From a virus: a stretch of 28,347 nucleotides of DNA. The position numbers and the translations under genes are program-made. The DNA lies in IMG/VR virus record IMGVR_UViG_3300031857_001044, positions 1-28,347 of that record; one strand, 5' to 3'. Positions 1-6,733 of the stretch are shown here, one piece after another; position 1 is the first letter of the stretch; every line of letters begins with the position of its first letter. Below the pieces are notes generated by a model. That model was given only the letters and a program-made list of their open reading frames with translations. It was not told the DNA's origin and searched no databases.

Positions 1-2404
1 AGCCGCCCTGGAAGGTGGGCTTGACCGGAGACTTGATGGGCGAGGGCGGCTCGGCGGGCTTGGCAGCGCCAGCACTCGGCGTCGCGGCCGGGGCCTGCTG
101 CGGGATCGCGTGAAAGACTTTCAGATCCTCGACGAGCTGCAAAAGGGCCTTGCCGTTCTTGGAGATCGGCGGGTTGCCGATCGTGACCTTCGCGGTCCCG
201 GCCTGGATCTGCAGCATTCGTTTCCCGTCGATGACGACCGGCAGCACGGCGTTGGCCGTCGTGATCGCGCCCTGCTTCAAGAGGGCTGCCGCGACCTTCT
301 GGAACTTCTCGGTATTGGGGCCGGCGAAGGTCGGCATCGCCGGCTTCTGGACCGCGGGTCCGGGCGGCGGTGCAGGCGGCGGTGCCGCGGGCGTTACCGA
401 GGCCGCGGGGTCCTGGCCCTTCACGTCGAGCCCGGCGAAGCCGAAGATGTAGTCGCGGCGCTTCTTCAAGGTGAACGCCAGGTCGGCCTTGCCGGCGGCA
501 TCGCCGGGACCGTGCGCGTCGACCAGCTTGTCGATGACGTCGTCCGTCATCACGGCCAGCTTCTTCGCCGAGGCCGCGATCTGGCTCGTGGTCATCGAGC
601 CGAAGACCGCCGCCGCCTGGGCGTTGATCTTGGGGTCGCGCAGCGTCGTCATCTCGGTGGCCGCGGTGCCGAGCTTGTCCTTGGGCAGCCCCTGAGCGCG
701 GAACAGCAGCGCCCCGCCCGGGTCGATGTTGACGGCCTTGCCGTCCTTCATCACCAGGTTGTCGAAGGACATGCCGACCACGTCGTAGTTGGAGAGCCAG
801 GCGTGGACCGCGAAGTCTGCCTGCGCCGCGGCCAGGTGTGCCGGATTGTTCTTGTCGAAGGCGGTGACGCCATCGATCATCTTCGAGGCCACGCCAAGCC
901 CGCCCCCGTGCTGGCCTTCCAGGTTGACGAGCTTCATCTCCGGGGCACCGACGCCGGCGGCCAGCATCAGCTTGGCGGCCAGGATCTCGTTCTTCGCCCG
1001 GTCGTCGGAGACGGTCTGGGTGACGGCGCCGGAGACGAGCTTGGCGTTACCCTTGACCAGCCATTTGTCCTCGCCGTCGGAATAGATCGCCCCGGGGTTC
1101 GAGCCGCCCGGCTTGGCGGCGGTCTTTGACCAGCCCGAGAGCGCCTGCGGCCCGGAGATCTTCTCGGCCGTTGCCGCGGCCTTGACCGACGAGGCCTTGG
1201 CGTCGATCAGGGCCTTGGCGTAGAAGGCGGCCCCAGCGGCCCATTTGAGCTGCGAGTTGATCGCCTGCTTGGCGGCCTGCTTCTCGTTGAACTCGGTGAG
1301 CTTCTTGCCGGCGATCTGGGCTACCGCCATGGCCGGGCCCTTGTCGCCCGCGGCGGCGGCGGTGTAGGCGGCCTGGGCGAGGTTCTGCCACTTGGTATTG
1401 GTCGTGGACCCCACCTTGGGCGGCAGCGGCAGCCCGGCGGCGTCGAAGCTCTTCCATTGCCCGCCGATCGGCGTGCCCGCCTCCCAGCGCGGCTGCGCAG
1501 ACCAGGCCCCCTTGGACGGGACCTTAGCCTTCTTGACCTTCTCTGCGGCCGCCAGGCGGTCGACGAGCTGCTGGTCGTGCGGCTTATTCAGGAAGTTCTT
1601 GAGCTGGCTGCGGGGCGCCAGGCGCATGGCCTGAGTCTCCCAGCCCATGTCCTTGGGCGTTCCGCCCTCGCGCACGGCCACGTAATAGCGGGCCTTGGAG
1701 GTGTCGCGGTCGACGTCGCCCAGGATGCCGACGATCCGGACCTTGAGCCCGGTTTCCTCGTAGGCCTCCTTGATGGCGTTGGCCTGCAGCGAGAGGCCCG
1801 GCTCGGCGGTGCCCTTGGGGTAGGTGTGCTTGTAGCCGCCGAACTCGTTGGTGGGCTTGGTCAGCCAGACCCGGCCGTCCGGCTCCAGGATGACGACGCC
1901 AGAGCCGACCGTCTTGTTGGGGGTGGCCACGAACGGGACGTCGTCGTCGATGCCCTTCATCTGGCCCGGCACCTTCGACCATCCGGCGAGGGTGGTCGGC
2001 GCCTTCCAGGGCTTGAGCGCGACGCCGTTCAGGCTGTCCGGCGTGTTGCCGCCGGGCGTGAAGGTCGCGGTCTTCTTCGGGTCGGTCCAGGTGTCCTTAT
2101 GGCTGGGCACGGATGGGTAATTGACCATCACGGGCGTGCCCTTCTCGCCCAGCTTGGGGTGCGGCTTGGCGTTGGGCCCTGGCTGCGCCTTGGAGGCCCA
2201 GGAGGCGCCGCCGAAGCCGAAGCCGAAGGTCAGCTGCGGGATGAGCAAGGAGCCACCAGCGAGGCTCTTGGGCGCGAACTGACCGCCCTTCTTGCCGGGG
2301 GCGCCGGCCGGCCAGCGGTTGCCCTTCATCTTCGAGAGCGTGATCTGCAGCCGGATCTCCGAGAGCTGGTCGGCGATCTCCTTGGTGATGGTCTTGGTCG
2401 TCAC
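1..2404 (-). CDS. Nudix + PI3K/HipA-like kinase head-region protein (3' end missing)
   Basis: Partial gene: the GTG start is at 2404 and the frame is still open at the left edge (about 801 codons seen). It begins 3 bases after the preceding gene stops. Near residues 29-45 is a basic Gly-rich motif (RWPAGAPGKKGGQFAPK); a related RWEAGTPIGGQW lies near residue 305. A Nudix box spans residues 198-220: it keeps the metal-binding KEAYEETGL core but has Leu for the first Glu and Lys for the Arg. From about 430 to 660 there is a kinase-like fold: Gly-rich SNPGA, an ATP-type lysine in WLVK (K451), then NYDVVGMSFDN (D541, D548, N549) and IDPGG (D561). Pro/Ala-rich linkers follow, then a PTFAGP unit and a second PTFQGG at the edge, suggesting repeats further left. 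Position after MuF suggests a virion-associated protein. The domain calls rest on motifs read by eye; nucleotide hydrolysis and kinase activity are inferred. Confidence 0.75.
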   Translation of the reverse strand, partial: MTTKTITKEIADQLSEIRLQITLSKMKGNRWPAGAPGKKGGQFAPKSLAGGSLLIPQLTFGFGFGGASWASKAQPGPNAKPHPKLGEKGTPVMVNYPSVPSHKDTWTDPKKTATFTPGGNTPDSLNGVALKPWKAPTTLAGWSKVPGQMKGIDDDVPFVATPNKTVGSGVVILEPDGRVWLTKPTNEFGGYKHTYPKGTAEPGLSLQANAIKEAYEETGLKVRIVGILGDVDRDTSKARYYVAVREGGTPKDMGWETQAMRLAPRSQLKNFLNKPHDQQLVDRLAAAEKVKKAKVPSKGAWSAQPRWEAGTPIGGQWKSFDAAGLPLPPKVGSTTNTKWQNLAQAAYTAAAAGDKGPAMAVAQIAGKKLTEFNEKQAAKQAINSQLKWAAGAAFYAKALIDAKASSVKAAATAEKISGPQALSGWSKTAAKPGGSNPGAIYSDGEDKWLVKGNAKLVSGAVTQTVSDDRAKNEILAAKLMLAAGVGAPEMKLVNLEGQHGGGLGVASKMIDGVTAFDKNNPAHLAAAQADFAVHAWLSNYDVVGMSFDNLVMKDGKAVNIDPGGALLFRAQGLPKDKLGTAATEMTTLRDPKINAQAAAVFGSMTTSQIAASAKKLAVMTDDVIDKLVDAHGPGDAAGKADLAFTLKKRRDYIFGFAGLDVKGQDPAASVTPAAPPPAPPPGPAVQKPAMPTFAGPNTEKFQKVAAALLKQGAITTANAVLPVVIDGKRMLQIQAGTAKVTIGNPPISKNGKALLQLVEDLKVFHAIPQQAPAATPSAGAAKPAEPPSPIKSPVKPTFQGG

Positions 2405-2407
2405 GTT

Positions 2408-3292
2408 TCAGCCTTTTCCGCCCGAATGGCGGGGATGCTCCTTGGGCAGGAGGTCGTTGTCCTGGATGTAGCCGGGCCGGGCGGGCGAGCCGCGGCGTAG
2501 CAGCGTGAGGTGCGCGTTGACCCGGGCCATGGCCCAGGCCGAGCGGGAGACGCCCGGGCGGTGGCTCACCGAATAAGCGCCGGCACCACGGCGCCAGACG
2601 GCCTTGAGCGCGGCGAGCGACGCCTTCTTGGCCGGGTCGCTACCGTGCGCCTCGTTGTGCTCCTCGACCTTGCGCTTGAGGCCGGCTTCGGCCGCGTCGT
2701 CGAGCTCGATGCCGCCTGCACGACCGGCCGCCGAGCCCTTGGGGTTCTTGTCCGAGCCGCGGATCCGGTCCTCGGGCGGGGCCGGCGTCTTGCGCGGGTC
2801 CTCGGCCTTGTCGATGTCCTTGCGGCCCATGGGCACGGGCACGTGCACGGCCGACGGCGTCGGGCCCATCTTCTCCAGGCGGCTCTTGATCCCTTCGGCC
2901 CAGGCCTTGCCGGCGTTGCCGCCCCAGAGCAGCCAGGCGATCGTCCCGGCCGTAGGCCCACCGTCGGGCTCTTTCACGTCGGGGCGGTAGTTCTTAGCGT
3001 GGCGTGAGAAGAAACCCGTCATCTGGCCGATCACCTGGTCGGAGATCGCGTCGCCGTTGGCGAGGTTCGTGGCCCGCTGCACGCCAGAGCCGATGCCCTG
3101 GTCGCTGGCCTGCGCGTTGGAGAGGCCTCCCCGCTTCCATTTGCGGCGCAGCTCCAGGCCACGGCGGGCAGCGCTGCGGACGGACTCGGGCGGAACGTGG
3201 CCGCCATCGGATTTCTCCACCCGTAGAATTGACGCAGAGATCCGCGCCTTGAGCAGCAAGATGCGGTTATGAAGATCGTAAGTCGTGGCCAT
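2408..3292 (-). CDS. Conserved two-domain phage head-region protein
   Basis: 294 aa, ATG start with GGAG seven bases upstream. Residues 33-133 hold a module seen in many phage proteins: VPPESVRSAARRGLELRR, then FFSRHAKN, then TIAWLLWGGNAGKAW. A charged linker follows. Residues about 222-294 form a second module, AVWRRGAGAYS, SHRPGVSRSAWAMARVNAHL, and a YIQDNDLLP end. Both modules turn up in phages next to portal, MuF or prohead genes and are thought to be structural or assembly-related, but I know of no proven activity. No signal peptide or membrane segment. It lies between MuF and the Nudix-kinase gene in the leftward head operon, so a role in capsid assembly or packaged cargo is the natural inference. 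Confidence 0.8.
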   Translation of the reverse strand: MATTYDLHNRILLLKARISASILRVEKSDGGHVPPESVRSAARRGLELRRKWKRGGLSNAQASDQGIGSGVQRATNLANGDAISDQVIGQMTGFFSRHAKNYRPDVKEPDGGPTAGTIAWLLWGGNAGKAWAEGIKSRLEKMGPTPSAVHVPVPMGRKDIDKAEDPRKTPAPPEDRIRGSDKNPKGSAAGRAGGIELDDAAEAGLKRKVEEHNEAHGSDPAKKASLAALKAVWRRGAGAYSVSHRPGVSRSAWAMARVNAHLTLLRRGSPARPGYIQDNDLLPKEHPRHSGGKG

Positions 3293-3309
3293 GAAAGGAC
3301 TCCGGCGCG

Positions 3310-3537
3310 GTGGAGAGGCTCGATAACCTCCAAGTTTACAGGCGACTTCTGTCCTTGTGCGACGAGCTGTCGGAGCTGGCCGACCGCTGCTGGTCGCCGG
3401 CCGGGAAGACCGCGATCTTGATCGTGGCGAACTCGGCTCGGATCATGAGCCGGGCCCTCTACAAGGGTGGGGTGAAGGACTCCATCGACGCGATGCAGGG
3501 GCCGCGGATCCCTCGGCGCTACCGCGTCCGCCGCTAG
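3310..3537 (+). CDS. Small basic protein on the opposite strand inside the head operon
   Basis: 75 aa, not recognised. The GTG start has AAAGGA ten bases upstream. It fills the 241-base gap between the leftward MuF and two-domain genes, and its TAG shares the CTAG tetranucleotide with the MuF stop, so the two genes converge with overlapping stops. The product looks mainly alpha-helical, with an amphipathic N-terminal half (LLSLCDELSELADRCW) and a strongly basic tail (RIPRRYRVRR), as in small nucleic-acid-binding proteins. Codon use is GC3-rich like its neighbours. A weak TTGAGC/GAAGAT promoter may lie inside the start of the leftward gene. It could be a moron-like gene; the alternative is that the gap is leader sequence and the ORF is chance. 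Confidence 0.55.
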   Translation: MERLDNLQVYRRLLSLCDELSELADRCWSPAGKTAILIVANSARIMSRALYKGGVKDSIDAMQGPRIPRRYRVRR

Positions 3538-4670
3538 TCGGCGAGTTGTTCGGCCTCGAAGCGCCGGATCCAGACCGTGCAGCGGCAGTTGGGGTGCGCC
3601 GGCGGCAGCGTCATCGGGCCCTGGGGTGTGTTGAAGGGCTGACCGAACTTGACCCCGCGCTTGGGGTTCATGGCCGGGATGGGACCGCAGATCTCGCACA
3701 AGCGCTCGTCCCGGGCGACGATCCATTGCCGGCGGACGAGCTGCTCTGGCACCTTGAACTCGTCGATGGCCTGCCGCCAGGCGTCCTGGATCCCGAAATT
3801 GGTCGTCCTCAGCGCCTCGGTCCGGGCGATCGTCTGGGCCCGGAACTGCAGGTACTTGCGCGAGTAGGCCGCCACCATCTTGTCGATCTGGGCCTCGGTG
3901 AGCGGCTTGCCGGTGGCCATGGCGTTCTTAAGCGTGCCGTCGAAGCGGAAGTCGCGCAGCCGGCGCTCCAGGATCCCGTCCTTGACGTTCCCCTCGGCGT
4001 CCAGCGCGTAGGTCTGGGCTCCGCCCGGGGCGCGGGAAATCTTGCCGCCCAGGTTCCAGCCCGCGGCCCCGCCGCGCAGGTGGAAGCTCTCCAGCTCCTT
4101 CTTGAAGTTGTCGACCGCCTTGGCCTGGCGGGCGGTCAGGCCGATGACGGGCTTGATCGAGCGGGCCTGGTCGCGGGGGTTCTGCCCGGCGCGCATGCCG
4201 GAGATGAGCACCTCGCGCACGCCCTCCCGGGTCGTCTCGTCGATCTGGCGGATAAGACCCAGGCTGTAGGTCTGCAGCCAGTCAATCAGGCGCGGGTTGA
4301 GGCGGTTGAACTGGAAAGCGGCCCCGGCGATGCGGTCGTTGATGGTCTTGGCGGCGACCCCGCCGGCGGACCAGACGGTGTCCTGCAGGGCGTTGGTGAC
4401 CCCCTCGGCGGGCGGCAGCTGCAGGAGGGCCATGACCTTGTTCACGTCCCCGGATTTGAGGGCCTCGGCAATGGCGTCGATATCCACGGCCGCGGCCTGG
4501 GCCTGGAGCGCGCCCAGGATGGCCTTGGACAGGCTCGGCTCCAGCTTGGCGGCCATGGCCTCCACCTCGGCCAGGTCGGCCGGCCGGCGGGCCTTCGTGA
4601 TGGCCTCGGGCGGCATCCAGGCGGGAACGAGGCGGCGGTAGGGGCCCTGCGGGTGTGCGGTAAATGTCAC
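3534..4670 (-). CDS. MuF-type head morphogenesis protein
   Basis: 378 aa from GTG 4670, chosen because GGAGGT lies nine bases upstream; an in-frame TTG at 4694 has no such site. The C-terminal half is a phage Mu gpF (SPP1 gp7-like) domain: an ARTEALRTTN helix, then QWIVARDERLCEICGP, and the terminal HPNCRCTVW signature with paired Cys/His probably binding zinc. The N-terminal 150 residues are helical and Ala-rich, as is usual for minor head proteins that contact the portal. Family members are minor capsid proteins needed for head assembly or DNA ejection. It lies two genes after portal in the same direction (with a rightward island between), the canonical portal-MuF order. Its promoter would lie in 4671-4746, shared with a divergent rightward promoter. 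Confidence 0.9.
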   Translation of the reverse strand: MTFTAHPQGPYRRLVPAWMPPEAITKARRPADLAEVEAMAAKLEPSLSKAILGALQAQAAAVDIDAIAEALKSGDVNKVMALLQLPPAEGVTNALQDTVWSAGGVAAKTINDRIAGAAFQFNRLNPRLIDWLQTYSLGLIRQIDETTREGVREVLISGMRAGQNPRDQARSIKPVIGLTARQAKAVDNFKKELESFHLRGGAAGWNLGGKISRAPGGAQTYALDAEGNVKDGILERRLRDFRFDGTLKNAMATGKPLTEAQIDKMVAAYSRKYLQFRAQTIARTEALRTTNFGIQDAWRQAIDEFKVPEQLVRRQWIVARDERLCEICGPIPAMNPKRGVKFGQPFNTPQGPMTLPPAHPNCRCTVWIRRFEAEQLAD

Positions 4671-4688
4671 AGAAATGATACCTCCGAC

Positions 4689-4717
4689 TTGCAAAAGGCG
4701 CGTGTTGCGCTCATTAT
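4689..4717 (+). promoter_or_regulatory. Rightward promoter 1 with dyad in the spacer
   Basis: -35 TTGCAA (4689-4694), 17-base spacer, -10 CATTAT (4712-4717). The spacer ends with GGCGCGTGTTGCGCT (4697-4711), an imperfect inverted repeat (GGCGC-n5-GCGCT) directly abutting the -10. The same arrangement recurs at 6471-6499 and 9819-9848. A repressor bound here would block RNA polymerase. The predicted transcript starts about 23 bases before the gene at 4747. Confidence 0.75.
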
Positions 4718-4746
4718 GCGCTCACCCTAAACCAAACGGAGGATGA

Positions 4747-5139
4747 ATGAGCACACCCAAACCCACCGAGTTTCAAAGCCTGCGGCTCGCCCAGGCGGCG
4801 CCGGCGATGTACCAGGCGCTCAAGGAGCTGGAGCCCAAGCTCCAGTTTATCAGCCAGGCCGAGGCCTGGGACAACCGGACCCGCGCCGCCGCCATGGTCG
4901 CCTGGGCCACGGCCGAGTCGGCCATCGCTGAGGCGGAGCGCCGGGAGGGCGAGGTCACCCTGCAGCCACCCGCCAGCGAGCTCGCTCTGATCCTGCAGGA
5001 GATGCTCGACGCCGAGCAGGACTGGCTCACCTCGACGGCGGTGCCCGAGGACTACCAGCGCGCCCGCGCCCGCAAGATCGCGGCCACCGGGCAGGCCCGG
5101 CTGTTCCTGGAGATGCTGAAAGGGGCCAAGCTATGCTGA
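4747..5139 (+). CDS. Hypothetical helical protein, first gene of rightward island A
   Basis: 130 aa, not recognised. ATG 4747 is preceded by GGAGG at 4738-4742. An ATG at 4743 in another frame is less likely, because only the 4747 frame couples to the next gene through an overlapping stop and start. The protein is rich in Ala, Glu and Leu and predicted almost all helical, with no cysteine cluster, signal peptide or membrane segment. It is the first of seven overlapping genes (4747-6456) transcribed against the surrounding head operon from promoter 1. Function unknown; position suggests an accessory (moron-type) cargo gene. Confidence 0.75.
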   Translation: MSTPKPTEFQSLRLAQAAPAMYQALKELEPKLQFISQAEAWDNRTRAAAMVAWATAESAIAEAERREGEVTLQPPASELALILQEMLDAEQDWLTSTAVPEDYQRARARKIAATGQARLFLEMLKGAKLC

Positions 5140-5354
5140 AGATCCGCCGCCCCCGCCCGGCCATGGTTCCAGCCCCGGCCCTTTCCTGGCGCGCCGACCC
5201 CGATTCCGCGATCGTGCAGCGCGCCCTCCTGCACCGCCAGCGCGACCCGCGGCTGCAGCCCGAGCCCTTGTGGCGAGCGATCGCCGGCGGCTTCCTGTTC
5301 TGGCTGCTGATGATCGGCCCGGTCCTGGCCTATGTCTGGTGGCTGCTCGGGTGA
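5133..5354 (+). CDS. Small single-pass membrane protein
   Basis: 73 aa, not recognised. The ATG overlaps the last bases of the previous gene, so translation is probably coupled. The N-terminal 45 residues are Arg/Pro-rich and soluble (KIRRPRPAMVPAP). Residues 48-72 form one strong transmembrane segment (AIAGGFLFWLLMIGPVLAYVWW) ending almost at the C-terminus. By the positive-inside rule the basic N-terminus is cytoplasmic, giving a tail-anchored topology. No lipobox. Small membrane proteins in phage accessory islands are often involved in superinfection exclusion or membrane sensing, but nothing here proves that. Confidence 0.7.
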   Translation: MLKIRRPRPAMVPAPALSWRADPDSAIVQRALLHRQRDPRLQPEPLWRAIAGGFLFWLLMIGPVLAYVWWLLG

Positions 5355-5623
5355 CGCCCAGCCCGTCCATTCCGCAGGGCGTGTTCGAGGCCACCCGGGA
5401 CGAGGTCCTGGCCATGGCCGCGGCCGAGTCCGAGCGGCGGATGCAGGGCCTGGCCCGCTACCTGATCGACCACTACCCCGAGACCGCGCAGGGCAAGCAG
5501 GCCCGGCGGTCCTTCCTGGCCGGCTTCGAGCAGAAGCACGGCCCGAACCTGCGCCAAGACCTGGAGGCCCGAGCCCGGGCCTATTGGTCAAGCCGGCGCC
5601 AACAAGAGGAAAAACCCGTATGA
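5351..5623 (+). CDS. Hypothetical protein
   Basis: 90 aa, not recognised. The GTG start overlaps the upstream TGA (GTGA), typical coupling in this island. The protein is charged and helical, for example a run of DEVLAMAAAESERRMQ-like residues, then a Tyr/His patch (ARYLIDHYPET) and an aromatic/basic C-terminus (AYWSSRRQQEEKPV). No metal site or membrane segment visible. The coupling on both sides supports a real gene even though the function is unknown. Confidence 0.65.
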   Translation: MTPSPSIPQGVFEATRDEVLAMAAAESERRMQGLARYLIDHYPETAQGKQARRSFLAGFEQKHGPNLRQDLEARARAYWSSRRQQEEKPV

Positions 5624-5832
5624 CCACCCCGAACGACCGCAAGGTCGACTGCTACCAATGCCGGCACCGCAGCGAGCTAGACTGGTCGCCGAATTCCCGC
5701 TGCAACAACCTCATCGCCATGCCCAAGGCCGACCCGCACGGCGTGGCCAAGGGCTGGTGCATCTGGCCGATCTATTTCGATCCGGCCTGGATACTCGAAT
5801 GCAAGGGCTTTGCGCCGAAGGATCCGGAATGA
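5620..5832 (+). CDS. Small cysteine-rich (zinc-finger-like) phage protein
   Basis: 70 aa. Starts at ATG 5620, overlapping the preceding TGA. It carries CYQCRHR near residue 11, a third Cys about 17 residues on, then GWCIWPIYFDP and a terminal ECKGF. This C-x2-C ... C ... C spacing followed by W-P-FDP-W and CxGF is a recurring pattern in small phage and prophage proteins of unknown role, probably a zinc-binding fold. The next gene also encodes a C-x2-C pair protein. Function unknown; the fold assignment is by motif only. Confidence 0.75.
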   Translation: MTTPNDRKVDCYQCRHRSELDWSPNSRCNNLIAMPKADPHGVAKGWCIWPIYFDPAWILECKGFAPKDPE

Positions 5833-6032
5833 GCTCATCGAAGAACGCCGTCGAAAACCAGGTGCGTAAAGCCAGCGAGCGCCTCACCGGCCTGAAATTC
5901 TGCTTCTCCTGCAGCAAGGAGCGGCCGGTCGAAGGTGGCGGCATGCGCAAGAACAGCTGGAAGTGCGCCCATTGCCTCAAACGGATCTCGACCACCTGGT
6001 ACGGGCGCGAGCCTAAAGGGGGGGCCAATTGA
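5829..6032 (+). CDS. Small zinc-ribbon protein
   Basis: 67 aa with two C-x2-C knuckles: CFSC at about residue 25 and CAHC about 22 residues later, separated by a basic Gly-rich stretch (KERPVEGGGMRKNSWK). This is a classical four-cysteine zinc ribbon; the basic surroundings suggest nucleic-acid binding. The ATG overlaps the upstream stop (ATGA) and its own TGA overlaps the next start. Such small zinc ribbons in phages often modify transcription or translation, but no specific family is recognised here. Confidence 0.75.
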   Translation: MSSSKNAVENQVRKASERLTGLKFCFSCSKERPVEGGGMRKNSWKCAHCLKRISTTWYGREPKGGAN

Positions 6033-6133
6033 CCGCGCTCATTGCCGCATTTCTCCTGGCCCACTTCGAGGCCGCCTGGGGCTGGTGGGTCGCCTGGACC
6101 GTGCTGGTGCTCGCCGGAGGGTTTCGCCGATGA
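6029..6133 (+). CDS. 34-residue single-TM micropeptide
   Basis: TTG start at 6029 overlapping the preceding TGA, with a run of seven G (6018-6024) acting as ribosome binding site, and a TGA that overlaps the ATG of the next gene. The product is 34 aa and almost entirely hydrophobic: a TALIAAFLLAHFEAAW start, then GWWVAWTVLVLAGG, ending FRR. That is one membrane helix with a basic cytoplasmic end. It exactly fills the space between two coupled genes, which is the main evidence that it is translated. Function unknown. Confidence 0.55.
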   Translation: MTALIAAFLLAHFEAAWGWWVAWTVLVLAGGFRR

Positions 6134-6456
6134 GCAGCCACTTGCCACCATCGCCGCGTCACCTGGAGGTCGAGCGCCTGGTCTTGAAGGGCCTCTCGGT
6201 CAAGGAGATCTCGGCCATCCTCAATATTGCGCCATCGACGACCCGCTGCCACGTGACCGAGCTGCTGCACCGACGCGGCTGCCGGGACCGCCGGGAGCTG
6301 ATCGCCGATCGTCTGTTCGAGCTGCAGGGCCTGGTCATGGACATAGCCGAGTGGGCCTGGGGCATGCCGGTCCCGCCGACGAGCGCCGTCACTCTGCAGG
6401 AGCGTGTGGCGGCCGCGACGGGCGTCAAGTTCAAGGACTACCGGCTCGTCGCGTAG
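6130..6456 (+). CDS. LuxR/GerE-type HTH regulator (DNA-binding domain only)
   Basis: 108 aa. Residues about 9-60 match the GerE/LuxR four-helix DNA-binding domain: LEVERLVLKGLSVKEISAIL, the recognition region IAPSTTRCHVTELLHR, then CRDRRELIA. There is no receiver or autoinducer domain, only a C-terminal helix-rich tail (about 45 residues). It ends island A and starts on an overlap with the upstream stop. Stand-alone GerE domains in phages probably act as transcriptional switches; the target is unknown. It lies just before the second dyad promoter, so it could co-regulate that site. Confidence 0.8.
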   Translation: MSSHLPPSPRHLEVERLVLKGLSVKEISAILNIAPSTTRCHVTELLHRRGCRDRRELIADRLFELQGLVMDIAEWAWGMPVPPTSAVTLQERVAAATGVKFKDYRLVA

Positions 6457-6470
6457 TGCGCTTTTGTGCC

Positions 6471-6499
6471 TTGCGATTGGCGCGTCATGCGCCGATAAT
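6471..6499 (+). promoter_or_regulatory. Rightward promoter 2 with perfect dyad in the spacer
   Basis: -35 TTGCGA (6471-6476), 17-base spacer, -10 GATAAT (6494-6499). GGCGCGTCATGCGCC (6479-6493) is a perfect GGCGC-n5-GCGCC dyad, identical over 15 bases to the copy at 9828-9842, and abuts the -10. The ATG of the HTH gene starts only six bases after the -10, so the transcript should be leaderless or nearly so. This is the layout expected of a self-repressing regulator. Confidence 0.8.
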
Positions 6500-6505
6500 C
6501 GCGGC

Positions 6506-6733
6506 ATGACCACCGATGAGTTCAACCTCCGTGCCTCGGCCTGCCTCGGCGGCCGCGGCTGGATGACCCGCCTGGCCGCCATCACCGGCGTCCATTACGC
6601 CACCGTCAAGCGGTGGGCCTCGGGCGAGCTCGTCGTCCCGGCCTACGCCTGCGCGCTGATCGAGCTCTTAGAGGTGGTGCCGGAGGCTATGCGTCCGGAG
6701 CGATTTCACCGCCAGGCGCGTCGGGCGGCATGA
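6506..6733 (+). CDS. Small XRE-like HTH protein; candidate repressor of the dyad promoters
   Basis: 75 aa. A helix-turn-helix is visible at about residues 14-52: WMTRLAAITGVHYATVKR, then WASGELVVPAYACALIELLE, the usual A..tGv...tv.rw.sG..pvp spacing of XRE-type proteins. The start at 6506 is fixed by the promoter: the -10 ends six bases upstream and there is no Shine-Dalgarno, so it is probably translated from a leaderless message. Its 3' end overlaps that of the leftward portal gene by 47 bases. Direct placement on a dyad that recurs at two other promoters makes it the best candidate for the protein that binds them; this is inference. Confidence 0.7.
   Translation: MTTDEFNLRASACLGGRGWMTRLAAITGVHYATVKRWASGELVVPAYACALIELLEVVPEAMRPERFHRQARRAA

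Noticed and set aside
3357-4730. Long rightward open frame (457 codons) opposite the MuF gene
   Set aside because: GC-rich codon bias opens antisense frames; the product is low-complexity Gly/Arg/Leu-rich and the opposite strand encodes a clear MuF protein.
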